Shown: positions 54,557 to 63,779, counted from the stretch's first letter. The stretch: DNA of 64,000 bases from JBBQZU01 sp041749535 (GCA_041749535.1 JBGTBE010000099.1:1-64000), one strand, 5' to 3'. Made by a program: numbers and translations. Notes: generated from the letters alone by a model not told the origin.

Positions 54557-56599
54557 ATGGATTTCAGCCCAATACGCCTTGTCGTATTGTTGATTCTTTT
54601 CTTTACGACGGGTGAAGGCACCACCGCACAGGATACGTGCATGGAACCACCGAACAAGAAAGCACAGAAACTGATGGATGAGGCCAGGACTTCATCGAAG
54701 CTAAGCGATGCCGAACGTTTGGACTTAATATACGCGTCATTAGAAGCCGATCCTGCGTGCATGGAATGCCTGTATGCCAAGGCGCGCCTGCAATATCAAG
54801 TTGCCTATGACAGAAATGGAAATACGGAGCCCGCAGCTGCAGCTTTCGGAGAACTGATAACCGCTTGCCCTCAGTACCATGCCGATGCTTATTACTACCT
54901 AGGTATCATCTCGTACTCTTACCAGGACTATCAGGTGGCATCAGATGCGCTCGAAGGTTTCTTGCTTTTTGATACTACAAAGGGAAAATCATCAAAGGAC
55001 CACCAGGAGAAGCGCAGGGATGCGGAAAAACTACTGCCCGAAGTGAAATTCTATGCGGAATTCTACGCAAATCCGGTTCCCTTTAATCCACAGAAGGTAG
55101 AGGGAGTAAATAGCACAGGAGATGAATACCTACCTATGCTATCTCCAGACAATGAGTACATCTATTTCACCCGCAAAAGTACAGAAAAAGCCAAGGGCGA
55201 CATTTATGCCAGGGAGATAGAATTGCTGATGCAAAGCTTTCGCAAAACAGGGCTGATAGATTTTGAATCACCCACTGCCCTACCCCCACCCTTCAACGTA
55301 GGCGACAATTATGGAGGGGTGAGCATTTCACTCGATAACCGAGAACTTTTCGTTACGGTATGCAAGCCTGTTTCATCTTCATATAAGAATTGTGACCTGT
55401 ACGTAACCCGATACGAGCGAAGTATTGGAAAAGATGGCAGGCCAGTGTTCACCTGGTCAGGGCTTGAGAATCTAGGTGACAAAGTAAATTCGGCCGATGG
55501 ATGGGAAGCCCAGCCAAGTATAAGTGCCGATGGCAGTATGCTGTTTTTCGCCACAATCAGAAGCAACACCACCCCTGACGAAAGCGGCAACCCCACCATA
55601 GACATTTACTATACAGAAAGGCAAAAAGATGGTATTTGGACCGAGGCAAAATCATTGGGTAGGGGCATCAATACCAGCGGCAATGACAAAAGTCCCTTCC
55701 TGCACACCGACAGCCGCACCCTCTATTTCTCCAGCAATGGTCGTCCCGGTGCCGGGGGGTATGACATTTATTACTGTCGTCAGGATGAAAAGAGTGTGTG
55801 GAGCCAACCAAAAAATATTGGGTACCCCATAAATTCAGCCCAGGACGAGCATGGCCTCATCGTGAGCACAGATGGCACAAAGGCGTATTTTGCTTCAGCC
55901 AATAAAGACAAGTCCCAAGGATTGGACATCTATTCCTTTGAGCTTCCACAAAAAGCCAGACCCGAAAAAGTAATGATCCTGAAAGGTGATATATCTACTA
56001 CCGACGGAACACCACCCGCAGACGCACGTTTGGAAGTGAAGTATGCCAAATCACAGATAACCAAAGAGTTTGAAGTAGATAAGGATGATGGGACCTATGC
56101 CGCAGTATTGAACCTTAAAGCAGGTGAAGATGTGCTGGTGAGCATAAAGAGCGAATCAGAAACACTGGCCTTCAACTCCAGGGTTTTCACAATTGCAGAT
56201 ACGGCCAAAGCTGTGCAGCAAATTGCCATGAAGGCCGAAACTGTAACGCAAGGCATGGCATACAGGATGAACGACATCCGATATGGTACCAATTCATCTG
56301 ACCTTGATGAAGCTTCCAAACGTGTGCTCGATGAGTTTGTGATTTACCTTCAGGAAAATCCGAAACTGAAAATTGAAATCGGGGGACATACTGACGATGT
56401 AGGCGACCCGAAAAAGAATTTGGTGCTGAGCACCGACCGGGCTTTTGAAGTATTGGGGTATTTGCAATCAGCAGGTATAAATCACAACCGTATGACCTTT
56501 AAAGGATACGGCGATTCCAAGCCATTGGTGCCCAATACCAATGCAGACAATCGCGCTAAAAATCGTAGAACTGAGTTTAAAATTATGGGAACAAAGTAG
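54557..56599 (+). CDS. OmpA-family protein with TPR and PD40 propeller (PorE-like)
   Basis: This encodes 680 residues. A signal peptide (residues 1-25) is followed by a TPR-like region (about 30-150), a PD40/WD40-like propeller (about 180-470, repeats such as YLPMLSPDNEYIYFT and PFLHTDSRTLYFSSNGRPG), a beta module (480-560) and a C-terminal OmpA domain (about 570-680: KIEIGGHTDDVGD, NRRTEF) that binds peptidoglycan. The same order occurs in PorE of the T9SS, so a role in anchoring that machine is possible, but similar proteins have other roles. I see no lipobox. Confidence 0.82.
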   Translation: MDFSPIRLVVLLILFFTTGEGTTAQDTCMEPPNKKAQKLMDEARTSSKLSDAERLDLIYASLEADPACMECLYAKARLQYQVAYDRNGNTEPAAAAFGELITACPQYHADAYYYLGIISYSYQDYQVASDALEGFLLFDTTKGKSSKDHQEKRRDAEKLLPEVKFYAEFYANPVPFNPQKVEGVNSTGDEYLPMLSPDNEYIYFTRKSTEKAKGDIYAREIELLMQSFRKTGLIDFESPTALPPPFNVGDNYGGVSISLDNRELFVTVCKPVSSSYKNCDLYVTRYERSIGKDGRPVFTWSGLENLGDKVNSADGWEAQPSISADGSMLFFATIRSNTTPDESGNPTIDIYYTERQKDGIWTEAKSLGRGINTSGNDKSPFLHTDSRTLYFSSNGRPGAGGYDIYYCRQDEKSVWSQPKNIGYPINSAQDEHGLIVSTDGTKAYFASANKDKSQGLDIYSFELPQKARPEKVMILKGDISTTDGTPPADARLEVKYAKSQITKEFEVDKDDGTYAAVLNLKAGEDVLVSIKSESETLAFNSRVFTIADTAKAVQQIAMKAETVTQGMAYRMNDIRYGTNSSDLDEASKRVLDEFVIYLQENPKLKIEIGGHTDDVGDPKKNLVLSTDRAFEVLGYLQSAGINHNRMTFKGYGDSKPLVPNTNADNRAKNRRTEFKIMGTK

Positions 56600-56632
56600 T
56601 TTCCACTACCTTCGACGCGGGAATAGAAATAC

Positions 56633-56965
56633 ATGATTCAATTCAGACCATACAATGTGGTAGTGCCCATCTTCAAAATTGAAGATTCGGTGCAAGGCGG
56701 TATGAAATTGGTGCTGAAGGCATTTGGCAATTCGGATTTTCAACGGGATGAATATCTCGTAGCTATAGGCACCGAAAATGCTACCGGGGTGAGAACCATA
56801 TTCGATGAGTTGGTTCTGCTAGGCCTCACCTTCAATGAAGATACTGAACGCACTGACGACTTCGTAGTACTCGCCAAAGAAGGTATCTGGTGGGAAGTTC
56901 CTTGGCTGATATCAAACGAAAAAGGTTGTTGGTTTATAGCCGATGTGGAGGTTCCCAACCACTGA
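56633..56965 (+). CDS. Small hypothetical protein
   Basis: This encodes 110 residues, soluble, acidic, with no signal peptide. It has a compact alpha/beta look (YNVVVPIFKIEDSVQGGMK, then VGVRTIFDELVLLGLTF-like) and a Trp-rich end (GIWWEVPWLISN). I do not recognise the family. A one-mismatch promoter box (TACCTTCG) lies just upstream, so it is probably transcribed separately from the OmpA-family gene. The SDR gene follows 40 bases on. Confidence 0.65.
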   Translation: MIQFRPYNVVVPIFKIEDSVQGGMKLVLKAFGNSDFQRDEYLVAIGTENATGVRTIFDELVLLGLTFNEDTERTDDFVVLAKEGIWWEVPWLISNEKGCWFIADVEVPNH

Positions 56966-57005
56966 GCTGGTAAGAGCATCAATTATTGATATTTAAATTT
57001 TAATT

Positions 57006-57719
57006 ATGGAATTGAAAGGAAAGGTCATTCTCATTACGGGAGGTTCTAAAGGCATTGGGTTTGGTATTGCTACATCTTTGCTTTCGAACGGGTGTGCAGT
57101 GGCAATCACCGGGCGCAGCAGCGATGCAGTAAGCCATTCAGTAGACAACTTGCGCAAGCTGGGGTTTGATGCTGTACTTGGCCTAAAGGCCGATGTGCGC
57201 TCAATGACCGAAATGGAAAATGCTGTAAGCAGTGTGGTAAACCATTTTGGAAAACTCGATGCAGTGGTGGCCAATGCAGGAATTGGGTACTTTGCGAACA
57301 TAGAACAAATGACATCAGCGCAGTGGAACGATACCATTGATACCAACCTCACGGGCGTGTTCAATACGGTAAAACCTTCTATAGAACCACTCAAGAAAAG
57401 CAAAGGATACATCATTACCATTGCCAGCCTTGCCGGAGCCAATTTTTTTCCGGCAGGTTCGGCCTACAACGCTAGTAAATTTGGGTTGGTGGGATTTTCC
57501 CAAGCCATAATGCTCGATTTGCGACAGCACGACATCAAGGTTACCACCATCATGCCAGGCTCAGTAACGAGCCATTTCGCAGGCCATGAGCCCACTGATG
57601 CCGATGCCTGGAAAATACAACCTGAAGATTTGGGGCAGATGGTAGTCGATTTATTGAAAATGAACCCGCGTACACTTCCTTCAAAAATAGAGGTGAGGCC
57701 ATCCAAACCGCCGGGGTAG
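57006..57719 (+). CDS. Short-chain dehydrogenase/reductase
   Basis: This encodes 237 residues. The classical SDR motifs are present: the cofactor loop TGGSKGIGFGIA, NAGIGYFANIEQ, the catalytic Ser in TIASLAGANFF and the Tyr and Lys in AYNASKFGLVGF. Gly-rich loop and the following Arg (ITGRSSD) suggest NADP(H). The substrate is unknown. It lies downstream of the small hypothetical gene, with a 40-base gap. Confidence 0.9.
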   Translation: MELKGKVILITGGSKGIGFGIATSLLSNGCAVAITGRSSDAVSHSVDNLRKLGFDAVLGLKADVRSMTEMENAVSSVVNHFGKLDAVVANAGIGYFANIEQMTSAQWNDTIDTNLTGVFNTVKPSIEPLKKSKGYIITIASLAGANFFPAGSAYNASKFGLVGFSQAIMLDLRQHDIKVTTIMPGSVTSHFAGHEPTDADAWKIQPEDLGQMVVDLLKMNPRTLPSKIEVRPSKPPG

Positions 57720-57793
57720 AGGTATGTACAAATTACAAAGAATTAAGTACAAAGATTTGAGCAAATGGAAGTGTAGGGCGAGTTGAGCTTGGG

Positions 57794-58699
57794 TTATGCC
57801 CCTACTTTATCAGCCTTATGTACCTTACCTGCGTACTTTTCAATACAGCGAATCACGGCTCCGGCTATGTCTTTTCCGGTAGCCTTCTCAATGCCTTCAA
57901 GTCCAGGAGATGAATTGACCTCAAGCACCAATGGCCCTCTCTTTGACATGATCATATCCACTCCTGCCATGGTGAGTCCCATCGCCTTCACAGCCCTGAG
58001 TGCCAGGGTTCGCTGGGCAACTGTAAGCCTTACTTCTTTAGCGCTGCCACCACGGTGCAAATTTGAGCGAAACTCACCTTCCGCACCTTGTCTCTTCATG
58101 GCTCCCACTACTTTGCCGTCCACTACAAAAGCACGTATGTCAGCGCCACCAGCTTCAGCAATGTACTCTTGTATGAGCATGTTTGCATTTAAACCATGAA
58201 ACGCTTCCACAACCGACCGGGCTGCTTTTTTGGTTTCCGCGAGAACGACCCCAATGCCTTGTGTGCCTTCGAGGAGCTTGATAATAACTGGTGCACCACC
58301 TATTTCCTTTATCAGAAAGTCTACATTCTTAGGCTGATTGGTGAATATGGTTTTAGGAATGTCAATATCGTGACGGGAGAATATTTGCATGCTACGCAGC
58401 TTATCCCTTGAACGCACAATAGAGATGGATGAATTCACGGGATACACACCTTGCATTTCGAATTGGCGCACCACTGCAGTACCATAAAATGTAACTGATG
58501 CCCCAATACGCGGTACTACAGCCCGAACATCGTGTAGTTCTTCACCGTTATAGGTAATTCTCGGATTTTTATGTTCGCCAATGAGGGAGCACTTCAAGTG
58601 GTCAACCACAATGGCTTCATGCCCCCGTTTCTCCGCAGCTTCTCGAAGTCGTTTGGTGGAATAAATCGTAGGGTTTCTGGAAAGGATAACAATGCGCAT
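57794..58699 (-). CDS. rimK: RimK-family ATP-grasp ligase
   Basis: This encodes 301 residues, an ATP-grasp enzyme. RimK adds glutamates to the C-terminus of ribosomal protein S6. Marks include LSRNPTIYSTKRLREAAE at the start, the ATP segments VIIKLLEGTQGIGVVL and AFVVDGKVVGAMKRQGAEGEF, and the metal/peptide end VLEVNSSPGLEGIEKATG. Length is normal. It follows the RimB-like gene by eight bases, on the same strand, and a deacylase runs divergently, so the three form a functional group. Confidence 0.92.
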   Translation of the reverse strand: MRIVILSRNPTIYSTKRLREAAEKRGHEAIVVDHLKCSLIGEHKNPRITYNGEELHDVRAVVPRIGASVTFYGTAVVRQFEMQGVYPVNSSISIVRSRDKLRSMQIFSRHDIDIPKTIFTNQPKNVDFLIKEIGGAPVIIKLLEGTQGIGVVLAETKKAARSVVEAFHGLNANMLIQEYIAEAGGADIRAFVVDGKVVGAMKRQGAEGEFRSNLHRGGSAKEVRLTVAQRTLALRAVKAMGLTMAGVDMIMSKRGPLVLEVNSSPGLEGIEKATGKDIAGAVIRCIEKYAGKVHKADKVGA

Positions 58700-58707
58700 G
58701 AGTACTC

Positions 58708-59133
58708 TTAGCTTTGTAAATAACTTTTTGATACATCAATTAAAAAATGCTCTTTGAGGAAGCGGCGGCCGAGCAATACGGAATAGTTCATGGTACTGCG
58801 GTCAGTAAGGGTTACATCTGTGGTTTTCACTACACTATTTAGCTTTATTTTGAGCTTTACAACGTACCTCACTTGTACAATTCCATTGGAGCTTTTAACC
58901 AATCTCTTTCGAAATTTCTCGAACCGGGTTACACGGTTCGAACGTTTCAAAAACTGACAGCAAAGTACGCGTTTCCCAGCCATCCTTTCTATCCATATTT
59001 TATCACAGTGGGCTGAGGATGATCTGGCACCGCTATCTATGCGCGCTACGATGTTTTTTCGTTTCAAATCGGGGAATTCGATTTTCTCCTTGTTGCCTAC
59101 AATCAGTTTGTCCTCGTGTACGAAGCCCTCCAT
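58708..59133 (-). CDS. RimB-like retropepsin-fold protease
   Basis: This encodes 141 residues. The family (also named ATP-dependent zinc protease, DUF785) has a retropepsin-type fold. The putative catalytic Asp lies in VARIDSGARSSSAHCDKI (DSGA here; DTGA in relatives), and LLGRRFLKEHFLIDVS is the conserved end. RimB is reported to remove glutamates added by RimK. It is the first gene of a minus-strand pair with RimK, with a TAnnTTTG box 23 bases upstream. Confidence 0.85.
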   Translation of the reverse strand: MEGFVHEDKLIVGNKEKIEFPDLKRKNIVARIDSGARSSSAHCDKIWIERMAGKRVLCCQFLKRSNRVTRFEKFRKRLVKSSNGIVQVRYVVKLKIKLNSVVKTTDVTLTDRSTMNYSVLLGRRFLKEHFLIDVSKSYLQS

Positions 59134-59156
59134 AAAGCCTGGCCTTAAACCGGTGT

Positions 59157-59164
59157 CAAATATA
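59157..59164 (-). promoter_or_regulatory. Promoter box of the rimB-rimK pair
   Basis: The minus strand reads TATATTTG. A TTG lies 16 bases farther upstream. The box is back to back with the one at 59225. Confidence 0.55.
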
Positions 59165-59224
59165 CTGTTTTGACTTTCGGCAAGTAGGAAAGCAAGAATA
59201 CTTCACAGCAGAAAGCGAATATTC

Positions 59225-59232
59225 TATATTTG
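59225..59232 (+). promoter_or_regulatory. Promoter box of the deacylase gene
   Basis: TATATTTG, 13 bases before the GTG start at 59246. A short leader follows. No -33 TTG at the usual spacing. Confidence 0.55.
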
Positions 59233-59245
59233 GTCAAAAAAAAAG

Positions 59246-60214
59246 GTGTCGGTAAAAGACGTACTTGAGATCAGCGGGAAGGTTATCTTACCAGGCGAAA
59301 ATCTGAAGATCAAATCGAAAATTGCCAGATTGCCATCGGGTACTGAAATTGAAGTTCCGGCATACGTATACCGCAGTGCGCATCCTGGTCCTATTGTGCT
59401 ACTCAGCGGCGGACTTCACGGCGATGAAATCAACGGAATTGAAATAGTACGGCGTATGCTCGAAGCCGGAACCTTTGATCACTTGCTTTGTGGGTCGATA
59501 GTAGCCGTTCCGGTTATGAATATTTTTGGCTTTCTCAATTTCAGCCGCGAAGTGCCTGATGGAAAAGACATCAACCGCAGTTTCCCCGGACACATTTCCG
59601 GTTCCCTTGCTGCCCGTTTTGCCCATTTTCTGACAGAACATATTATTTCGCAGATTGATATTGGAGTTGACTTCCATACAGGGGGAGCATCGAGGTACAA
59701 CCACCCACAGGTAAGGTACGCCCCAAATGATCCTAAAGCCATTGAATTGGCGAAAGCATTTGACCCGCCATTGATTTTACAAAGCAGATTTATAGATAAA
59801 AGCCTTAGAAAACAGGCGTTTAAAATGGGCAAAACAATCATAGTATATGAAGGGGGTGAAAGTATGCGACTTGAAGAGCATGTGGTGCAGGAAGGAATCA
59901 ATGGAGCCCAGCGGTTGCTAAAGTATCTTGGGATGCTCAGTGAAGCACCAGAGCGCAACGCTCCTGCCATACATATTGAGAGTTCTACCTGGCTGAGGGC
60001 AAAGCGTTCGGGCATTTACCAAGGCATTGCAAAAAGTGGCAACCATGTAAAAAATCGCGAACTACTCGGATACATTACCGACCCATTCGGCGAGTTCAGG
60101 TTAAAGATCAACAGCAAGCAAAGAGCATTTGTGATAGGGCATAACAACATGCCAATTGTTAATCAAGGTGATGCTCTGTTGCATTTGGGGATTGTGCAGC
60201 AGCAAGCAACCTAA
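59246..60214 (+). CDS. Succinylglutamate desuccinylase/aspartoacylase-family protein
   Basis: This encodes 322 residues with GTG start at 59246 (GTG TCG GTA). The zinc site of this M14-like family is visible: SGGLHGDEINGIEIVRRM (His and Glu), and VDFHTGG with the third His. The rest of the chain (VKVYEGGESMRLEEH-like segment near 205) is typical. Members deacylate N-acyl amino acids; the substrate is unknown. It is divergent from rimB-rimK, a grouping known from other bacteria, so a role in protein-tail or glutamate processing is possible. Confidence 0.88.
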   Translation: MSVKDVLEISGKVILPGENLKIKSKIARLPSGTEIEVPAYVYRSAHPGPIVLLSGGLHGDEINGIEIVRRMLEAGTFDHLLCGSIVAVPVMNIFGFLNFSREVPDGKDINRSFPGHISGSLAARFAHFLTEHIISQIDIGVDFHTGGASRYNHPQVRYAPNDPKAIELAKAFDPPLILQSRFIDKSLRKQAFKMGKTIIVYEGGESMRLEEHVVQEGINGAQRLLKYLGMLSEAPERNAPAIHIESSTWLRAKRSGIYQGIAKSGNHVKNRELLGYITDPFGEFRLKINSKQRAFVIGHNNMPIVNQGDALLHLGIVQQQAT

Positions 60215-60349
60215 TTTTTAATATTGGTCAGAATCTCTGCCTAGCCCAACTAGAAAAATTCATCATGCGCGCGAGGCGCCTAAAAGAAAACCCACTCTGA
60301 GAAGTTGAAGAAATTAAGATAAATTGCTTTTGCCTTCAGGTCGTATAAT

Positions 60350-61306
60350 TCAATCCTGGCTTCTAAACCACTCTACAAACATTTTCAAACCTTCATCAAT
60401 ACCGATCTGAGGGGTATAACCCAAAAGCTTGCGGGCTTTCTCTATACTGGCGTATGTTATTTCTACATCGCCTTCCTGCATCGGCAATTGCTCTATACGC
60501 GGTTCTACACCAAGTGCTTGGCCTATTTTTGAAATGAGTTCCGAGAGTTTTATCGGGTTGCTGTTTCCTAAATTTACGGTGTCAAATATCCCCGTATTCG
60601 TCCAAAGATATTCCAGTGCACCATACACACCTTGCACTGTATCGTTTACAAAAGTATAATCCCGCGCAGTGCTTCCATCACCAAACATGGGTATGGTTTC
60701 ACCGGAAGAAATAAGCTTTACAAACTTGTGTATGGCAAGGTCAGGGCGCTGGCGGGGACCGTAAACAGTAAAGAACCTAAGATTGAGGATATCTAAATTA
60801 TACAGATAGTGGTAAGTATAGTTGAGCAATTCATTGCTTCGTTTCGTAGCGGCGTATGGTGAAATAGGCACATATTCATGCCCTTCTTCCACAAAAGGAA
60901 TGTGGGTGGAATTGCCATAGATGCTGGAGCTGCTGGCAAATGCAATTTTCTTGCATCCATGGTGCTGGCATAGCTGCAAAATGTTGTGGGTGCCAGTAAT
61001 GTTGGTGTCTATATAATCCTGCGGTGCTTCTATGGATGGCCGAACCCCTGCTTTCGCCGCAAGGTGCACCACAGTGTCAAAAGAAGGCAATCTCCGCAGC
61101 GATACTTCCGAACGAATATCGCATTCGTAAAAAGAAAAATCAGGGTGCGCTGCGTACAGTGCTAAATTCCGTTCCTTCATACGACGGTCGTAGAAAGGAT
61201 CAAAATTATCTATACCTATTACTTTGTGGCCTTTATCCAACAGGAAAAGGGTCAAATGTGACCCTATAAATCCCGCTGCTCCTGTAATTAATATTGTGTG
61301 TTGCAC
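60350..61306 (-). CDS. NAD-dependent nucleotide-sugar epimerase (UDP-glucuronate epimerase-like)
   Basis: This encodes 318 residues with GTG start at 61306. The NAD loop ITGAAGFIGSHL opens the protein, DNFDPFYDRRMKERN follows as in UDP-glucuronate 4-epimerases, and the catalytic Tyr and Lys lie in SPYAATKRSNELL. The chain is a full extended SDR. It probably makes a sugar for surface polysaccharide; no glycosyltransferases lie nearby. A one-mismatch promoter box (TATCTTCG) ends four bases before the start, hinting at a leaderless mRNA. Confidence 0.9.
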   Translation of the reverse strand: MQHTILITGAAGFIGSHLTLFLLDKGHKVIGIDNFDPFYDRRMKERNLALYAAHPDFSFYECDIRSEVSLRRLPSFDTVVHLAAKAGVRPSIEAPQDYIDTNITGTHNILQLCQHHGCKKIAFASSSSIYGNSTHIPFVEEGHEYVPISPYAATKRSNELLNYTYHYLYNLDILNLRFFTVYGPRQRPDLAIHKFVKLISSGETIPMFGDGSTARDYTFVNDTVQGVYGALEYLWTNTGIFDTVNLGNSNPIKLSELISKIGQALGVEPRIEQLPMQEGDVEITYASIEKARKLLGYTPQIGIDEGLKMFVEWFRSQD

Positions 61307-61341
61307 GCGGCGAAGATAATGATTCGCCTTGCATACAATCT

Positions 61342-61479
61342 TTACTGTACCTCGCTATACGCAGGACGGGTGCCAGTATCGTGCTTGGTATATGCCGCAC
61401 ATGACTTTGCTCCACCACTGCATGATGTTACAATAGCTGCCAAGCCCAGAATAACCAATAGAACCGTGAATCGCTTCAT
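61342..61479 (-). CDS. Tiny lipoprotein (45 residues)
   Basis: ATG at 61479, stop TAA at 61344-61342. A signal peptide (VLLVILGLAAIVTSC) ends in a good lipobox with Cys20. The mature part has only 26 residues, with one further Cys, Ser/Gly-rich start and Tyr/Lys/His. Such very small lipoproteins are common in Bacteroidota and are usually missed by length cut-offs. The leader is A/T-rich. The epimerase gene follows 35 bases downstream on the same strand. Function unknown. Confidence 0.7.
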   Translation of the reverse strand: MKRFTVLLVILGLAAIVTSCSGGAKSCAAYTKHDTGTRPAYSEVQ

Positions 61480-61780
61480 ACTAAAATATTAAAAATGGTT
61501 TCGACGTGTATACACCCCTCCATTCCATAAGGTTGCAAACAGCCCGACATCTTCCCTCGCTATGCATCACAAATAGAAATTCATACAACTGATTATCAAT
61601 ATTTTCACCTAATATTTTTTACAAATAATCCTTCATTTCATCTCACTCTTATTATGCATACCATCCATCCATAAAGATTACCATTCATACAATACTATAT
61701 TAAAAAGTAGTACATTGTATTGCATAGTACTAAAATTTAAGATAGATTTGTGCCATGCAAGTTACTAAACCTTCGAACCT
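61480..61780. other. Regulatory region upstream of the PadR operon
   Basis: About 300 bases between the tiny lipoprotein gene and the PadR gene, both transcribed outward. It is A/T-rich, with no gene. It contains the palindrome and promoter described separately at 61708-61750. Confidence 0.55.
61708..61750 (+). promoter_or_regulatory. PadR operon promoter with overlapping palindromic operator
   Basis: TTG (61720-61722) and TAGATTTG (61743-61750) are 20 bases apart, the standard Bacteroidota -33/-7 arrangement. An imperfect palindrome of 25 bases, TAGTACATTG to its partner ending GTACTA (61708-61732), covers the -33 element and resembles a PadR-type operator, so autoregulation is likely. Confidence 0.75.
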
Positions 61781-62107
61781 ATGAATATAGAAAACACCAA
61801 AGCGCAGATGAGAAAAGGGGTGCTGGAGTTTTGCATACTTCAACTACTGAAGAACAAGGAAATGTATCCCTCAGAAATCATAGATGCACTGAAGCAGGCA
61901 AAACTCATAGTGGTTGAGGGTACACTGTACCCGCTGCTTACACGCCTAAAGAATGCAGCCATTCTTGATTACCATTGGGAAGAATCCAAGTCAGGGCCAC
62001 CGAGAAAATACTACAAACTCACACCCATAGGAGAGCAATTCTTAAAAGAGCTCGCTGATACCTGGGATGAATTAGTCATATCTGTACACCAAACCATTCA
62101 AAAGTAA
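61781..62107 (+). CDS. PadR-family transcriptional regulator
   Basis: This encodes 108 residues, a winged helix. Family marks are MRKGVLEFCILQLLKNKEMYPSEII (part), VVEGTLYPLLTRLKNAAILDYHWEE and GPPRKYYKLTPIGEQFL, with the recognition helix in TLYPLLTRL. PadR proteins repress membrane-stress or phenolic-acid genes; here the target is most likely its own operon with the PspC protein four bases downstream, given the palindrome over the promoter. Confidence 0.93.
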   Translation: MNIENTKAQMRKGVLEFCILQLLKNKEMYPSEIIDALKQAKLIVVEGTLYPLLTRLKNAAILDYHWEESKSGPPRKYYKLTPIGEQFLKELADTWDELVISVHQTIQK

Positions 62108-62111
62108 AGCC

Positions 62112-63779
62112 ATGAACAAAACAATAAGTGTAAATATAGGAGGCCGGGTTTTCAACATAGAAGAGCGCGCCTTCGACGTACTGAACCGATATCTTGCGGC
62201 CATACGCTCATACTTTGAAGGCAATGACAGTACGGATGAAATAATCTCTGACATAGAGCTTAGGCTCGCTGAGTTGTTTCACGAGCGCCTTACAGATCAA
62301 AAACAAGTCATCACAGAAGCGGATGTGCAGCATGTGATGTCAGTAATGGGCAAGCCCGAAGAGTTCGGCGATGACAAAGATGAGACGCACTCAGCAACGG
62401 GAAGCGGATATCAGAGGCATTCCAAAAGGGTTTTTCGCGATCCTGACAACAAAATTGTAGCGGGTGTATGTGGTGGCTTGGGTACTTACCTTGGCTGGGA
62501 TCCCCTGATATTGAGGCTCCTTTTTGTCATCATGTTTATATTCTGGGGCACCGGTATCCTTATATACATCATACTTGCACTGGTAATCCCAATGGCACGC
62601 ACCACCGCCGAAAAGTTGCAAATGCGCGGAGAGCCTGTCACAGTTGAGAACATTTCGAGAAAGGTCAGCGAGTCCTTCGACGAAGTAAAAGAAGACATCA
62701 AGGATTTTGGAAAGAAGAACAATATTACCAACGAGTCTGCAAGGGGCTTTGCCAGCAAGTTGGGTGAACTCGCGTCAGATTTGGTAGACTTCCTCGTGAA
62801 AGTGATTACAATGGTATTCACCATTCTTGGAAAGGCAATTGGGGTGGTGCTCTTCTTTGGAGCTATGGCGGGAATCATTGCCATAGTAGCTCTATTTCTA
62901 GGACTGGAATTTGGCATGGGCACCGTACAAAGTGACTTCTTTAGTGAAGACCTGCTTCGCGGCTTTTCAAAGGCAGTATTTGCAAACGAGACCCAAAGGT
63001 GGTTGTTCATGATAGGGGCCTTGCTCACGTTGCTTATTCCCATGATTGCAATACTGCTGCTTGCTGGACGAATCTTGTTCAGCTACCGCCGCATACCGGC
63101 ATACAGCGGTATCATTCTTCTTACCTTATGGTTTATAGGTATCTCTCTCAGTGCGGTAACAGGCATCATACTTGTAAAAGAGTTTCAGATCGAGACGAGT
63201 GTTTCAGAGTCCTTGACGATTGCCCAGCCCGAAGGTGATGTGCTTTATGTGGGAGCCCCGGAAACGGACGGACCAATATATAAATTCAGGGCTGGATTCG
63301 GAGAAGGTCATTTTTTTTACAAAGGCGATGTAACATTTCCGGGACTTGACTCGACTGATATAGTGTACATAGGACGAAACCAATTTACCGTAGCCTTGAA
63401 TTCAACAGATTCCTTATACCGTCTAGACATACAACGTGCCGCTCATGGTGCCACACAGAAGGATGCTGTAATGCACACCAAGGCTATTGAAACCCGTGAA
63501 GTGAGCAGTGGAGACAACCTCACCATATTCCCTTACTTCGCACTCATGGAAGGTCAGAAAATAAGGAATCAGCAGGTGAAGTATGTGCTGAGTATACCTG
63601 TGGGCAAGAAAGTTCATTTTAACAGCAATGCACACGAAATAATGCACGATGTTCCAAACATAACAAATACCCTGGATTCAGATATGGTGGGCAAAACCTG
63701 GGTGATGACCAATGAAGGGCTTGCATTGGAAGGATATGTAGCCCCAATGACAGAGAACGAAAAAGTAACGACATATTAA
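62112..63779 (+). CDS. PspC-domain membrane protein
   Basis: This encodes 555 residues. The N-terminus (SVNIGGRVFNIEERAFDVLNRYL in part) is a soluble domain common to Bacteroidota PspC proteins. The PspC domain at about 100-165 has RDPDNKIVAGVCGGLGTYLGWDP with a following membrane helix. Further helices lie near 240-270, 295-325 and 335-360, followed by an extracytoplasmic beta-rich C-terminus of about 190 residues. Role in envelope-stress sensing is inferred from the family. It is co-transcribed with the PadR regulator. Confidence 0.88.
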   Translation: MNKTISVNIGGRVFNIEERAFDVLNRYLAAIRSYFEGNDSTDEIISDIELRLAELFHERLTDQKQVITEADVQHVMSVMGKPEEFGDDKDETHSATGSGYQRHSKRVFRDPDNKIVAGVCGGLGTYLGWDPLILRLLFVIMFIFWGTGILIYIILALVIPMARTTAEKLQMRGEPVTVENISRKVSESFDEVKEDIKDFGKKNNITNESARGFASKLGELASDLVDFLVKVITMVFTILGKAIGVVLFFGAMAGIIAIVALFLGLEFGMGTVQSDFFSEDLLRGFSKAVFANETQRWLFMIGALLTLLIPMIAILLLAGRILFSYRRIPAYSGIILLTLWFIGISLSAVTGIILVKEFQIETSVSESLTIAQPEGDVLYVGAPETDGPIYKFRAGFGEGHFFYKGDVTFPGLDSTDIVYIGRNQFTVALNSTDSLYRLDIQRAAHGATQKDAVMHTKAIETREVSSGDNLTIFPYFALMEGQKIRNQQVKYVLSIPVGKKVHFNSNAHEIMHDVPNITNTLDSDMVGKTWVMTNEGLALEGYVAPMTENEKVTTY

